Origin: Crotalaria pallida
Lineage: Eukaryota; Streptophyta; Magnoliopsida; Fabales; Fabaceae
DNA length: 64,000 nt
Assembly (NCBI GenBank): GCA_037953625.1
Contig: CM075652.1
Coordinates: 74,305,501-74,369,500 of the forward strand
Direction of reading: 5' to 3'
Shown here: positions 24,655-36,193 of the stretch, one piece after another
Position numbering within the stretch: the first letter of the stretch is position 1
How the letters are laid out: each line of letters begins with the position of its first letter
Notes under the pieces: model-generated
Databases searched by the model: none
What the model saw: the letters and a program-made list of their open reading frames with translations, nothing else
Told to the model about the DNA's origin: nothing
Made by a program: the position numbers and the translations under genes

Positions 24655-24977
24655 ACTCGAGTAAAAGGCAGGGTACTCGAGTAAAATGCTTTCAAAACAA
24701 TGTAAAATGAACAAGAACACTCGAGTATTTTGTCTGGTACTCAAGTATCGAGCATGACCTGAGGACCATTATAGGCCAAACACTCGAGTCAGTCAAGGTC
24801 ACTCGAGTATTCTGGAAATGTTCAAGAACACTCGAGTAACCCATGAACTACTCGAGTAAATTGTTGAATTGAAAACCCAAATCCTCAGAAAGTCATGAAC
24901 ACTCGAGTAGTCTTAAGAACACTCGAGTAATCTGGAAAAGTTGAGTAACACTCGAGTGTCCTGAAGTTTACTCGAGT
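24655..24977 (+). promoter_or_regulatory. Cluster of six ACTCGAGT pairs, element C LTR
   Basis: Pairs start at 24655/24675, 24719/24739, 24782/24801, 24830/24850, 24901/24921 and 24950/24970; spacing is 20 bp in five pairs and 19 bp in one. The copy at 24739 is mutated to ACTCAAGT but is intact in the other LTR (near 32948). The first member of nearly every pair is preceded by AAC or AAAC. The block is repeated in the 3' LTR at about 32863-33185. Confidence 0.6.
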
Positions 24978-25704
24978 AAATTGTTCAGAACCTGAAAACA
25001 CCATTTTCAATTCTAACTTATTAAATTAAGGAATTATTAATAATAGTTCAAGGGATCAAGACTTAGAGAAATTGATTAATACAAAAAGATCGTTTGGTGA
25101 CGGTCCTTTTTGATAAAGAAAATAAGCCTAGGTGGCCTGTAAAGTATTAATCAACTTCCCTTAAGTCTAAAAGATAAATTGCATTCATCCTGGAGTTCGG
25201 ATGGTAGGACGTATTCATGTTTTGATAAACATGTGGAGGGCCTCTGGGAGTGCCAATACGCTTGCTTGATGACACGTCGTTGACGTGGTCGGCTTAGTGG
25301 ATGCCGATAATGGATATATCGTTTGGATGACGATCCGTTTGGATGACGGGATATGCTCGGGTGGCATGGATACCAAGCTTGTCGTGTACATTCTAGGTGA
25401 ATGTACGAATGGTTGTATACCTAGGAATACAACGCACTGTTGAGTGCTGGGTTGTCAGGGATGGACATCAGAGAGTGACATAGTATTATGATGGAGATAG
25501 GCTTGAGAGCTAAAATCATGCATCATGTCATTCATTTAATGTAATTGATATACCTGAATTAAGTGTGAGCATCCTATGTGCATAACCTACTTGCTAAGTG
25601 TTAAGTGTGATTGATATTAATTGATGCATGTTACATATTTACGTTGCATAATTTATTCTCTATTGATTATGTGTTTAGAATTGCTTACCCCTATGCCCTT
25701 GTAG

Positions 25705-26178
25705 GTGATGTCTCGCTACATTGCTTGCATCGAGATCCGGCCACTTCCTAGTGGCATATGGATCTATGAGGACCATCGCGCGGTGTTTGAGGGGAAGGTA
25801 GAGATTACCTTCTACCACCCGAACCCGCTGATGCGATTTCGTCCTCGTAGGTTTAGGATTCCCATCATATACACTATGCATGTACCCCCATTTTACACTT
25901 ACCATGGACCACCTCCCACGCGACCAGCTCGCTCTTACCATAGTTTTCGTTTTCAACCTACCCGCTCTCACCCTTTTACTTCGAGAGTCGTCCGCGAGGA
26001 GACTCCCCTATCTGATCCGAGGAGCCCAGTCAGGGTTTCACCATCACCTGACCCGGTACCCAGTGGTAGGGTACACTCTCCCTCGGATGAGATCGAGGAG
26101 GATCCGGTGGAGGACGAGAGTGGGAGCGAGCCTGTCGTGCATTCTACAGGGAGTGACTGGAGGGACGACGATCCCTAG
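25705..26178 (+). CDS. 157-codon open frame inside the element C 5' LTR, unknown
   Basis: It starts right after GCCCTTGTAGGTG, a motif shared with element B's LTR. The predicted product begins MSRYIACIEIRPLPSG, continues with aromatic and proline-rich sequence, and ends acidic (EDPVEDESGSEP...SDWRDDDP). I recognise no domain. In the 3' LTR a C-to-T change gives a stop after 72 codons (near 34130). It may be a leader-encoded peptide or a chance frame; the acidic, ordered ending is the only hint that it is real. Confidence 0.25.
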   Translation: MMSRYIACIEIRPLPSGIWIYEDHRAVFEGKVEITFYHPNPLMRFRPRRFRIPIIYTMHVPPFYTYHGPPPTRPARSYHSFRFQPTRSHPFTSRVVREETPLSDPRSPVRVSPSPDPVPSGRVHSPSDEIEEDPVEDESGSEPVVHSTGSDWRDDDP

Positions 26179-26906
26179 GTACATGTATATGGTGTATGGT
26201 GTGGATCTGAGGATCTGGTGTGTGGAGGAGATTTGCTGCTGCTGCTGTGATGATGATGCTACTACCTTACTCACTTTACTTTTGGGAGACTACTACTGCT
26301 ACTACTACTGCATCTGATGCTGATAGATCTACGTGACTATCCCTGGAATTGTATTTTGGTTATGTATATATTGTAGATATACTCTTGTAGTACTCTAGGG
26401 TTGGGGTTACATGACTATGTAGATCTACTATGGACTTGTATATTCTGAAACTTGGAGACATGATGATGGACTATGTACTTACCATTTTTATTATCTATAT
26501 ATATAAATATAAATCTTATGTTCAAACTATTGCATAGTCCAACACTTTCCGCTTACTCTGATTTAGATTACTTAAGGGTTCAGATACACCCATTAACTCA
26601 ATGGTATCAACTTTATTAAGAAAAGCAAGGGTAACTACAATTACTTTCAATAATGTATGTACAATTTCAAAAGACGAAGATTACCCTATTTGTGAAAAGG
26701 TTTTAGTACAACACCGAACTCGATACAAAAGTTTTTGAAAAAGATATAGTTTATTCTCCAAGAACTTCATCTGTCGATTTGTGCACCCGATCTAAAGGAA
26801 ATTTTATTTACCATATTTTCTTAACACTCACAAGTCCATATATATTACCCAATACGATATACTTTTATTTTTTAATTTGGGTAACAACGAAGGGTGTCAC
26901 ACTTAG

Positions 26907-26918
26907 TGGTATCAGAGC
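26907..26918 (+). other. Element C primer binding site
   Basis: TGGTATCAGAGC lies five bases after the 5' LTR, matching initiator-Met tRNA. Confidence 0.88.
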
Positions 26919-27191
26919 AAAAGTCAGATCCTGTAGTAGTAGAAGTGGTTCCAGAAAGGTAGCCATCAGCATCAAGCAGGTATCTCCAAAGTATTTAGTA
27001 CTTTGAATGTTATTAAATTACTTATTGAATTTTGTATTACCCCTGATTTGTTTGTATCTTGTCTCTTTTGAGTACAAGACGCAATTGATTGTAGATTCAA
27101 TAAGTTTAGGATAGAGCCGTAGTATAGGTGGTGTAATAGAAGTTTCTCTAGTTCAACATATGTGACCATAAGCCCATAGCGCAGGTCTAAT

Positions 27192-30100
27192 ATGGCAACT
27201 AGAAACCAAAATCACACCAATGCGATGTTGGAGCGAATCACCACGGTACTGGAAGCGATGCAAAGGCAGTCTCAGCAACCCTCTCAACCGGCAAATCCGC
27301 CTCAGCAGTGTAATATGGGTAACACTGAGGCGAAGACTCTGGCTGATTTTAGGAGCTGCAATCCGCCAAAGTTTGAAGAAGGATTTAAACCGGAGGAAGC
27401 CAACAAATGGATTCATACTATGGACAAGATTTTGAGGACTTTGGAGTGTTCTGATGTTCAGAAGGTGGCGTATGCAACCTATATGTTGGAGGATGAAGCG
27501 GAGAACTGGTGGAATCACACCATGAAGCTTTTGCAATATGAAGGAAGGGAGATAAGTTGGGGTGTATTCATGGAGAAGTTTCTCCAAAAGTATTTCCCTG
27601 AGGATCTAAGGAGGAAGAAAGAGGTGGAATTCTTGCAACTGAAACAAGGGAACATGAGTGTGGGTGAGTACGCGGCAAAGTTTGAGGAGCTGATGAAGTA
27701 CTCTCCATACTATCAGAACAATCCAGATGATAGGAGTAAATGCATTAAGTTTGAAGGAGGTTTGAGGCCAAAGTTGAAGTCGATCTTCAGTTACCAGCGG
27801 ATTCAAAGTTTTCCTGCACTCGTGGACATGTGTAGGATGTATGAAGATGATACAAAGGCCGAGGAGGTGCAAGTCTCAAAAAAGAAGGACAATCAAGGCT
27901 ATGGATCTCAAAGGCGTAAGGGTTTCAACAATCGAGGCAAAGGTCCATATGATCGCAGAGGGAAAGGCAAGGGCAAGGTTGGTGGTTCTGAGGGAAGGAA
28001 TTATCGGAGCGAGGCTCCATTCTGTGACAAGTGCAAGCGCAACCACTATGGTCGTGTGTGTTGGGGGACAAGTGGATGTTTTAACTGTGGAAAGCCGGGG
28101 CATTTTGCAAGAGATTGCAAGGAACCAGCCAAGGCCAACTCAAGAGGAACTGCGGATAGACCAATGGCTCAAGGAAGGGTCTTCACCCTTAGCGGTGTGG
28201 AAGCGAATCGATCCTCTGATCTGGTGCAAGGTAAATACTTGCTTAATGGTCAGTTTTGCCATGTTTTGTTTGACTCTGGTGCAACGCATTCATTCGTTTC
28301 GCATGAATGTGTAGACCGTTTAGACTTGATTGTGTCTGAGATGCCTTATACTCTCAGAGTAGAAACTCCTACCAATGCTCCTGTAATTGTTTCTAGAGCA
28401 TGTCTTAACTGTTGTATAGAAGTGTTAGGACAAACCTCTAAAGTAGATTTGATCTGCTTACCCTTAGCACAATTGGATGTGATCTTGGGAATGGACTGGT
28501 TAAGTCAAAACCAAGTGATCATTGATTGTGATAGAAGACTCGTGACCTATAGAAACCCAAAATCCTCTGGTTACATATGTCTGTTCAACACTGAGGTGGG
28601 GGAGAGTGGTCCGAGGATGGAAGAGATCCCTGTTGTCAGAGATTTCCCGGAAGTTTTTGCTGATGAGATTCCTGGTCTGCCACCAAGAAGAGAGATAGAA
28701 TTTGGCATCGATCTAGTTCCGGGAGCTGGTCCCATTTCTATCGCTCCCTATAGAATGGCACCACCGGAAATGGCAGAGATGAAGAAGCAGATTGAGGAGT
28801 TGCTACAGAAACAGATGATTCGACCAAGCGTGTCACCTTGGGGTGCTCCGGTCTTGTTCGTCAAGAAGAAAGATGGTAGCATGAGGATGTGCATCGACTA
28901 CCGGCAGTTGAATAAGGTCACCATCAAGAACAAGTATCCGTTGCCACGGATAGATGACCTTATGGATCAAGTACGTGGGGCTTCAATATTTTCCAAGATT
29001 GATTTGAGAGGAGGACATCTCTAAGACTGCATTTCGATCTCGATACGGACATTATGAGTATGTCGTAATGCCGTTCGGATTGACTAATGCACCAGCTATC
29101 TTCATGGACTACATGAATCGAATCTTTACACCTTATTTAGATTCATTCGTGGTTGTGTTCATTGATGATATTCTGATTTACTCTAAGAGCCCGGAAAAGC
29201 ATGCTGAACACTTGAAGATAGTGTTAAGCATCTTGAAGGAGAAGCAGTTGTACGCCAAACTTACAAAGTGTGAGTTCTGGCTGAAGGAGGTTAAATTTTT
29301 GGGGCATGTGATTTCAGATAAAGGGATAGCAGTTGATCCAACGAAAGTAAGTTCGGTTTTGCAATGGGAGCAACCGAAGTCGGTTACGGAGGTTAGAAGC
29401 TTTCTCGGTTTGGCTAGGTATTATAGAAGGTTCATCGAAGGTTTCTCGAAGATTGCACTGCCTCTGACGAAGTTGACTAGGAAAGATCAACCATTTCTGT
29501 GGGATGAGAAATGTGAAAGTAGTTTTCAAGAGCTGAAGGAAAGGTTGACATCGTCTCCTGTATTGGTGTTACCCGATACACAGAAGAGTTTTGATGTGTA
29601 CTGTGACGCGTCGAAACAAGGTCTTGGGTGTGTCTTGATGCAAGATGGACAAGTCGTCGCTTACGCTTCGAGATAGTTAAAGGTGCATGAGATGAACTAT
29701 CCAACTCACGATCTGGAGTTGGCAGCTGTGGTGTTTGCCTTAAAGATTTGGAGGCACTATCTCTATGGCACTACGTTCCGGGTGTTTAGTGACCATAAGA
29801 GTTTAAAATACCTCTTTGATCAAAAGGAGTTGAATATGAGGCAACGCCGATGGATGGAGTTTTTGAAGGATTATGAGTTTGAGCTCCATTATCATCCTGG
29901 GAAGGCAAATGTTGTGGTGGATGCATTGAGTAGAAAGGCAATGCACATCAGTGCGATGATGGTCAGAGAAGCTGCACTGATAGAGGAATTTCGAGATTTG
30001 AGTCTGACGATGCAAGTGGAGTCGACAAGTATCAAGTTGGGGATGCTGCAGATTGCTAACGAGTTTCTGCAAAGGATACGGGAATTGCAACACAAGGATG

Positions 30101-31497
30101 GGAAACTCATGGAAAAGAGGAAGTTGATGCAAGAAGGTAAGGAGTTGGAATTTCAAGAAGGGAAGGATGGAATCCTTCGCTTTAAAACGAGGATTTGTGT
30201 GCCTGATGATTTGGGAGTAAGAAGGATGATTTTGGATGAAGCGCATAAGAGTAAGATGAGTATGCATCCGGGAGCTACTAAAATGTACCAGGACTTAAAG
30301 AAGCTATTTTGGTGGCCTGGTTTGAAGAGAGATGTAGCTGAATATATGGCATGTTGTTTGGTATGTCAAAAGGCCAAGGTGGAACATCAAAGGCCAGGAG
30401 GAGAGTTACTTCCTTTAGAGATCCCGTTGTGGAAATGGGATAGCATCTCGATGGATTTTGTGTCGGGATTGCCAAAGACATCTACTGGTCATGATGCAAT
30501 CTGGGTGATCGTGGACCGTTTGACCAATTCAGCGCATTTCATTCCCGTGAATATGCGCTACTCATTGGAAAAGCTCACTCAGTTGTACATCAAGGAAGTT
30601 GTTCGTCTGCACGGAGTACCATCAAGCATTGTGTCTGATCGCGATCCGAGGTTTACATCAAAGTTTTGGGAAGATCTGCATAGAGCCTTGGGTTCAAAAT
30701 TGAAGCTAAGTTCTGCATACCATCCTCAGACCGATGGTCAAACAGAAAGGACTATTCAGTCGTTGGAAGACATCTTAAGAGCTTGTGCATTGGAAGGACA
30801 AAGAAATTGGGAGCAAATGTTGCCACTCGTGGAGTTCACTTACAACAATAGCTATCACACGAGCATTGGAATGGCACCATTTGAAGCTTTGTATGGGAGA
30901 AAGTGTCAGACGCCGTTATGCTGGTTTCAAGTGGGGGAGAGTTCTCTGATTGGACCAGATATTGCGCAAGAGACCACGGAGCAGATCAAGATGATACAAG
31001 AGAAGATGAGGGCAGCTCAGAGTAGGCAGAAAAGCTATGCTGATAGAAGGAGAAAACCCTTAGAGTTTGCTGAAGGAGACCACGTGTTCATTAGAATAGT
31101 ACCAACCAAAGGTGTTAGTAGAGCCTTGAAAACCCAGAAACTATCACCTAAGTTTATTGGTCCCTATCAAATTCTCAAAAGGATCGGCCCAGTAGCCTAT
31201 CAATTAGCTTTGCCTCCGTCATTAGCTAACCTCCATAATGTATTCCATGTGTCTCAATTGAAGAAATATGTCCATGACCCCACCATTGTTCTTAGAATCC
31301 AACCGGATAACTTAGAAGTCCATGAGAACCTGACCTTCAAAGTTGTGCCAGTTCGTATTGAAGATCGAAGAATCAAGCAGCTTAGAGGGAAGGACATTAG
31401 TTTGGTCAAAGTCGTCTGGACTTATGGAGATGTGATAGAAGCATCTTGGGAATTAGAGGATAAGATGCGTCAGGATTATCCTGACTTGTTTGTATGA
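27192..31497 (+). pseudogene. Element C gag-pol polyprotein, two lesions
   Basis: Capsid/nucleocapsid and replication enzymes of the element. In the first frame (27192-29024): gag with AENWWNHTMKLL, the zinc knuckle CFNCGKPGHFARDC (codon 296 on), protease DSG (D at codon 361) and the first RT blocks (WGAPVLFVKKKDGS). At about 29010 a deletion of some 29 bp removes an RT segment, and the first frame then ends at TAA 29022-29024. The second frame (29011 on) has PFGLTNAPA, the FIDD catalytic box and the RNase H start, then an in-frame TAG at 29674-29676. It resumes with the rest of RNase H, integrase (HHCC finger; D at 30454, D at 30637, E at 30745, spacing DD35E) and a C-terminal chromodomain (KVVWTYGDVIEASWELED). 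Not functional as read. Confidence 0.93.
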
Positions 31498-31525
31498 GTT
31501 GAATTTCGGGGACGAAATTCCTTGT

Positions 31526-31539
31526 AAGTGGGGGAGTAG
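31526..31539 (+). other. Element C polypurine tract and conserved 3' module
   Basis: AAGTGGGGGAGTAG directly precedes the 3' LTR. The preceding 20-25 bp (TTTCGGGGACGAAATTCCTT) are shared almost exactly with element B (36972-36991) and, on the minus strand, with D. Confidence 0.88.
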
Positions 31540-34500
31540 TGTAACACCCCAAAATTTTAATCCCCGATTAATGAAATGTTAATTATAATTTAATTATAAT
31601 TAATAGTTTCTATATTAATCCTTGATTAAAATATGTGTTTATATGACTAGCCTATGTGTGGAAATTATTTAATAAATAATTTAAATGCATAAAATGTGTA
31701 TTTTGCATATTAGTCCCTGGGTTGGGACCTAGAAGCAATTATAGGAAAGATTTTGGAGGGAAAGTAAATAAAATAATTATTTTTCAAAATCTGGGCAAAA
31801 CACTCGAGTATTATTCAGAATACTCGAGTATTCTGGGTCAAACTGCACGAGTTAGTGCGTTTGGTGAGTCACAGCCAACGATTTTCCTTAGTTGACACGA
31901 AATCTCCTCCATGCCAACACCAAGGGTGTCGTGTCGTGATGCATGATGCCCCTCCATGTCTATTTAAGCTCTTCAACCTCCCTAAGCTACGAATTTTGCT
32001 CATTCTTGTTGGTGTTGTTGAAGCTAGGGTTTCGAATTCATTCTCTTCGATTCTCTGTCAGTTCTAAGTGTTAAGGTTGGAGTGATACACGAATATAATG
32101 CTCACATCACGAGCTTTGTATAAACACCAAAATCGTGAGGATTGAGCGAGTGCGTTGGGAGAACGACAGCTTGGAAGTTGGAGTTATTCTGTCAAAGTTG
32201 GTTTCTGGAGCTTACTTGGAGATTGATTTCTGGTAAGCTCTCGAGCTCCTGAGTCTCAAACTCAATTCCTTTAGTTAGAACATGTTGTATAGAGTTTAGA
32301 AATCTAATTTTCCCCAATTCTTATCTCTATTTCATGGGTGAACCAATTCGGTTTTGGTGGTGCACTCAAAACTGTCATGCATGTGAAGCTCAAAGTGATT
32401 TCTGGGGTTGGAGCACTTTTCTTGGATTTCTTTCTGTTGATTCACGTCTGAGAGGTAAGGGGAAGCAATTACATTCACTAGATAGAGTTTAAATTCCATT
32501 AATTGTGTTAGTGAGCCACCAAGAGGCTCTAAGGGCTTAGATTGAATAGGAACTTTGGTTTGGAGACCAATCCATGCTCTAAAACTGTGTTGAGCAAGTT
32601 ATGTATCATGCATGCAAGCTTAAATGAACTTTAATTCATGAGTATTGAGCTTATTCTGCAAATTGAGGTATTGAGTTGTGAAAATGTGTTTTAATGCATG
32701 ATTACAGAATTCTCTGTCAAATCTGTGTTTTGATATGGAATGAATGTTGTAACATGTTCAAAATATGTTGTATGAACTCTGTGGATCCCTGGAATGGACT
32801 GGAATTAAGTAGAAATGAAAATGTTATGTTAAAACCAGGTTTCAGTGTTATCTGCTACGAAACACTCGAGTAAAAGGCAGGGTACTCGAGTAAAATGCTT
32901 TCAAAACAATGTAAAATAAACAAGAACACTCGAGTATTTTGTCTGGTACTCGAGTATCGAGCATGACCTGAGGACCATTATAGGCCAAACACTCGAGTCA
33001 GTCAAGGTCACTCGAGTATTCTAGAAATGTTCAAGAACACTCGAGTAACCCATGAACTACTCGAGTAAATTGTTGAATTGAAAACCCAAATCCTCAGAAA
33101 GTCATGAACACTCGAGTAGTCTTAAGAACACTCGAGTAATCTGGAAAAGTTGAGTAACACTCGAGTGTCCTGAAGTTTACTCGAGTAAATTGTTCAGAAC
33201 CTGAAAACACCATTTTCAATTCTAACTTATTAAATTAAGGAATTATTAATAATAGTCCAAGGGATCAAGACTTAGAGAAATTGATTAATACAAAAAGATC
33301 GTTTGGTGACGGTCCTTTTTGATAAAGAAAATAATCCTAGGTGGCCTGTAAAGTATTAATCAACTTCCCTTAAGTCTAAAAGATAAATTGCATTCATTCT
33401 GGAGTTCGGATGGTAGGACGTATTCATGTTTTGATAAACATGTGGAGGGACTCTGGGAGTGCCAATACGCTTGCTTGATGACACGTCGTTGACGTGGTCG
33501 GCTTAGTGGATGCCGATAATGGATATATCGTTTGGATGACGATCCGTTTGGATGACGGGATATGCTCAGGTGGCATGGATACCAAGCTTGTCGTGTACAT
33601 TCTAGGTGAATGTACGAATGGTTGTATACCTAGGAATACAACGCACTGTTGAGTGCTGGGTTGTCAGGGATGGACGTCAGAGAGTGACATAGTATTATGA
33701 TGGAGATAGGCTTGAGAGCTAAAATCATGCATCATGTCATTCATTTAATGTAATTGATATACCTGAATTAAGTGTGAGCATCCTATGTGCATAACCTACT
33801 TGCTAAGTGTTAAGTGTGATTGATATTAATTGATGCATGTTACATATTTACGTTGCATAATTTATTCTCTATTGATTATGTGTTTAGAATTGCTTACCCC
33901 TATGCCCTTGTAGGTGATGTCTCGCTACATTGCTTGCATCGAGATCCGGCCACTTCCTAGTGGCATATGGATCTATGAGGACCATCGCGCGGTGTTTGAG
34001 GGGGAGGTAGAGATTACCTTCTACCACCCGAACCCGCTGATGCGATTTCGTCCTCGTAGGTTTAGGATTCCCATCATATACACTATGCATGTACCCCCAT
34101 TTTACACTTACCATGGACCACCTCCCACGTGACCAGCTCGCTCTTACCATAGTTTTCGTTTTCAACCTACCCGCTCTCACCCTTTTACTTCGAGAGTCGT
34201 CCGCGAGGAGACTCCCCTATCTGATCCGAGGAGCCCAGTCAGGGTTTCACCATCACCTGACCCGGTACCCAGTGGTAGGGTACACTCTCCCTCGGATGAG
34301 ATCGAGGAGGATTCGGTGGAGGACGAGAGTGGGAGCGAGCCTGTCGTGCATTCTACAGGGAGTGACTGGAGGGACGACGATCCCTAGGTACATGTATATG
34401 GTGTATGGTGTGGATCTGAGGATCTGGTGTGTGGAGGAGATTTGCTGCTGCTGCTGTGATGATGATGCTACTACCTTACTCACTTTACTTTTGGGAGACT

Positions 34501-35110
34501 ACTACTGCTACTACTATTGCATCTGATGCTGATGGATCTACGTGACTATCCCTGGAATTGTATTTTGGTTATGTATATATTGTAGATATACTCTTGTAGT
34601 ACTCTAGGGTTGGGGTTACATGACTATGTAGATCTACTATGGACTTGTATATTCTGAAACTTGGAGACATGATGATGGACTATGTACTTACCATTTTTAT
34701 TATCTATATATATAAATATAAATCTTATGTTCAAACTATTGCATAGTCCAACACTTTCCGCTTACTCTGATTTAGATTACTTAAGGGTTCAGATACACCC
34801 ATTAACTCAATGGTATCAGCTTTATTAAGAAAAGCAAGGGTAACTACAATTACTTTCAATAATGTATGTACAATTTCAAAAGACGAAGATTACCCTATTT
34901 GTGAAAAGGTTTTAGTACAACACCGAACTCGATACAAAAGTTTTTGAAAAAGATATAGTTTATTCTCCAAGAACTTCATCTGTCGATTTGTGCACCCGAT
35001 CTAAAGGAAATTTTATTTACCATATTTTCTTAACACTCACAAGTCCATATATATTACCCAATACGATATACTTTTATTTTTTAATTTGTGTAGCAACGAA
35101 GGGTGTCACA
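31540..35110 (+). repeat. Element C 3' LTR
   Basis: 3571 bp, the partner of 23331-26901. Followed by target-site copy TCAGC at 35111-35115. All seven ACTCGAGT pairs are present. Confidence 0.93.
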
Positions 35111-35657
35111 TCAGCAAATACGTCAGGACATAGAGAATTAACCTATTCTCCACAGTCATGTTTCCCACAGATTTACGAGGACCGGTCAAGTACAAATCCG
35201 GGCTCCGTAAACTATCCTTGTAAACATCTTCAAGGTTGCAGACATTAAGCCGATTATCGTCCGGATCACCGGGATAAGTTCCCGCTGATTGGAGTCCACC
35301 CACAATCAGAAAATCAGTAGGGGTAAAATCAAAAATCACCCCATTCACCTTGGATTGATGACCCCCTTCATACTCCCTGAAATTGGCATAGAACTCCCTA
35401 ATCAACCTTGGGAAAATGGAACCCTTCAGCTCCAGAAAAGTTACCAGACCTTGACACTCATACAATCTCTGAAATTGGAAGTTGTTATTATCACACCACC
35501 TGAAGTTCATCCATCTCTTGATCCCAAAATCCCTGTCACAAAAACTCTCGAACCTCTCCGCACACTTGTCGTCACTGTAGTATTCGATTCTTGGTCTTCT
35601 AGGAGGTCGGGTGGAAGTAGACTTGACTCTAGCACGACGAGGAGGATTGGAGGACAT
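35111..35657 (-). pseudogene. Antisense ORF of element B, N-terminal part
   Basis: First half of the antisense ORF, starting MSSNPPRRARVK at 35657. A basic, proline/arginine-rich N-terminus is followed by the start of a PF20167-like domain: LIREFYANFREYEGG, VNGVIFDFTPTDFLIVGGL and MTVENRLILYVLTYLLM. It is interrupted by element C at the target site 35111-35115 and continues at 23325 in frame. The start is preceded by a CT-rich leader containing AAACCCTAAC, usual in plant genes, and an AACCGGTT pair about 250 bp upstream. The function is unknown; plant mobile elements frequently carry this family. Confidence 0.75.
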
Positions 35658-35880
35658 GATTTCTGAATGTTAGGGTTTTGAGAGAAATGGGAAAACAAAA
35701 TGGGAGAGGAACCCTAGGGGAGAGTGAGAATGTGAGAAGGGATTATGAGCAATGGTGATGATTTGCAGAGTGAGAATGGTTGGGGATCAGTAGCTGGGAG
35801 GTTTAAGTCTTGAAGAGGAAGAGGAAAGGAGGAAATCACATCTTAGGAGGGAGAAAATAAGGAGAATCGTATTTCAAAAC
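35658..35880 (-). promoter_or_regulatory. Putative leader/promoter of the antisense ORF in B
   Basis: On the coding (minus) strand this stretch is rich in C and T and includes AAACCCTAAC (plus-strand complement near 35666-35676), a telo-box-like motif common in plant 5' leaders. No clear TATA box. It is flanked upstream by the AACCGGTT pair at 35909-35937. Confidence 0.4.
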
Positions 35881-35908
35881 TGCTGTAACTGGTCTGACAC
35901 AGTACTCT

Positions 35909-35937
35909 AACCGGTTAGATTTATCGTGTAACCGGTT
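35909..35937 (-). promoter_or_regulatory. AACCGGTT palindrome pair upstream of the antisense ORF
   Basis: Copies at 35909-35916 and 35930-35937, spacing 21 bp, as in the LTR pairs of the same element, about 250 bp upstream of the antisense ATG. Degenerate relatives flank it (AACTGGT near 35887, AACCAGTT near 35953). Confidence 0.5.
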
Positions 35938-36193
35938 ACATACTGTAACTTGAACCAGTTATAAATGAAAATTTGTGAATTGTTGGAAGCTCTTCACCAA
36001 ATATGAAATCCCTCAATGGTATATTAAAATTTCATGACAAATATTTTTCAAAGGAATGAAATGAGTGTTTAAAAGATTCCGTATGGGGTCCTACTTGATG
36101 CAATTCTAAGAAATTAAGAGGGACAATTGAACTTCTAATGCAAGAAGTTCATGATAGTCGGATTGGCTAAAAGATAGAAGAGAGGAAGAAATT

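Larger units (their letters stand above)
23331..26901 (+). repeat. Element C 5' LTR
   Basis: 3571 bp. TATTTAAG, a possible TATA box, lies at 23752-23759, and AGGGTTT follows near 23816. It contains seven ACTCGAGT pairs and a 157-codon open frame (25705-26178). Confidence 0.93.
23331..35110 (+). mobile_element. Element C: Tekay-like Ty3/Gypsy chromovirus, nested in B
   Basis: 11,780 bp with two 3571-bp LTRs (TGTAACACCCC...GTGTCACA) and a 5-bp target duplication TCAGC (23326-23330 and 35111-35115). By eye about 27 substitutions separate the LTRs (about 0.8%), so it is the youngest LTR insertion here. The internal region holds one gag-protease-RT-RNaseH-integrase-chromodomain frame (27192-31497), damaged by one frameshifting deletion and one stop codon. 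Domain order RT before integrase defines Ty3/Gypsy. The long LTRs and C-terminal chromodomain fit the Tekay (Del) lineage. Confidence 0.93.

Noticed and set aside
26220..26320. Trinucleotide-rich stretch in the element C LTR (GCTGCTGCTG, CTACTACTGC) as a coding repeat
   Set aside because: Short, imperfect and outside any supported reading frame.
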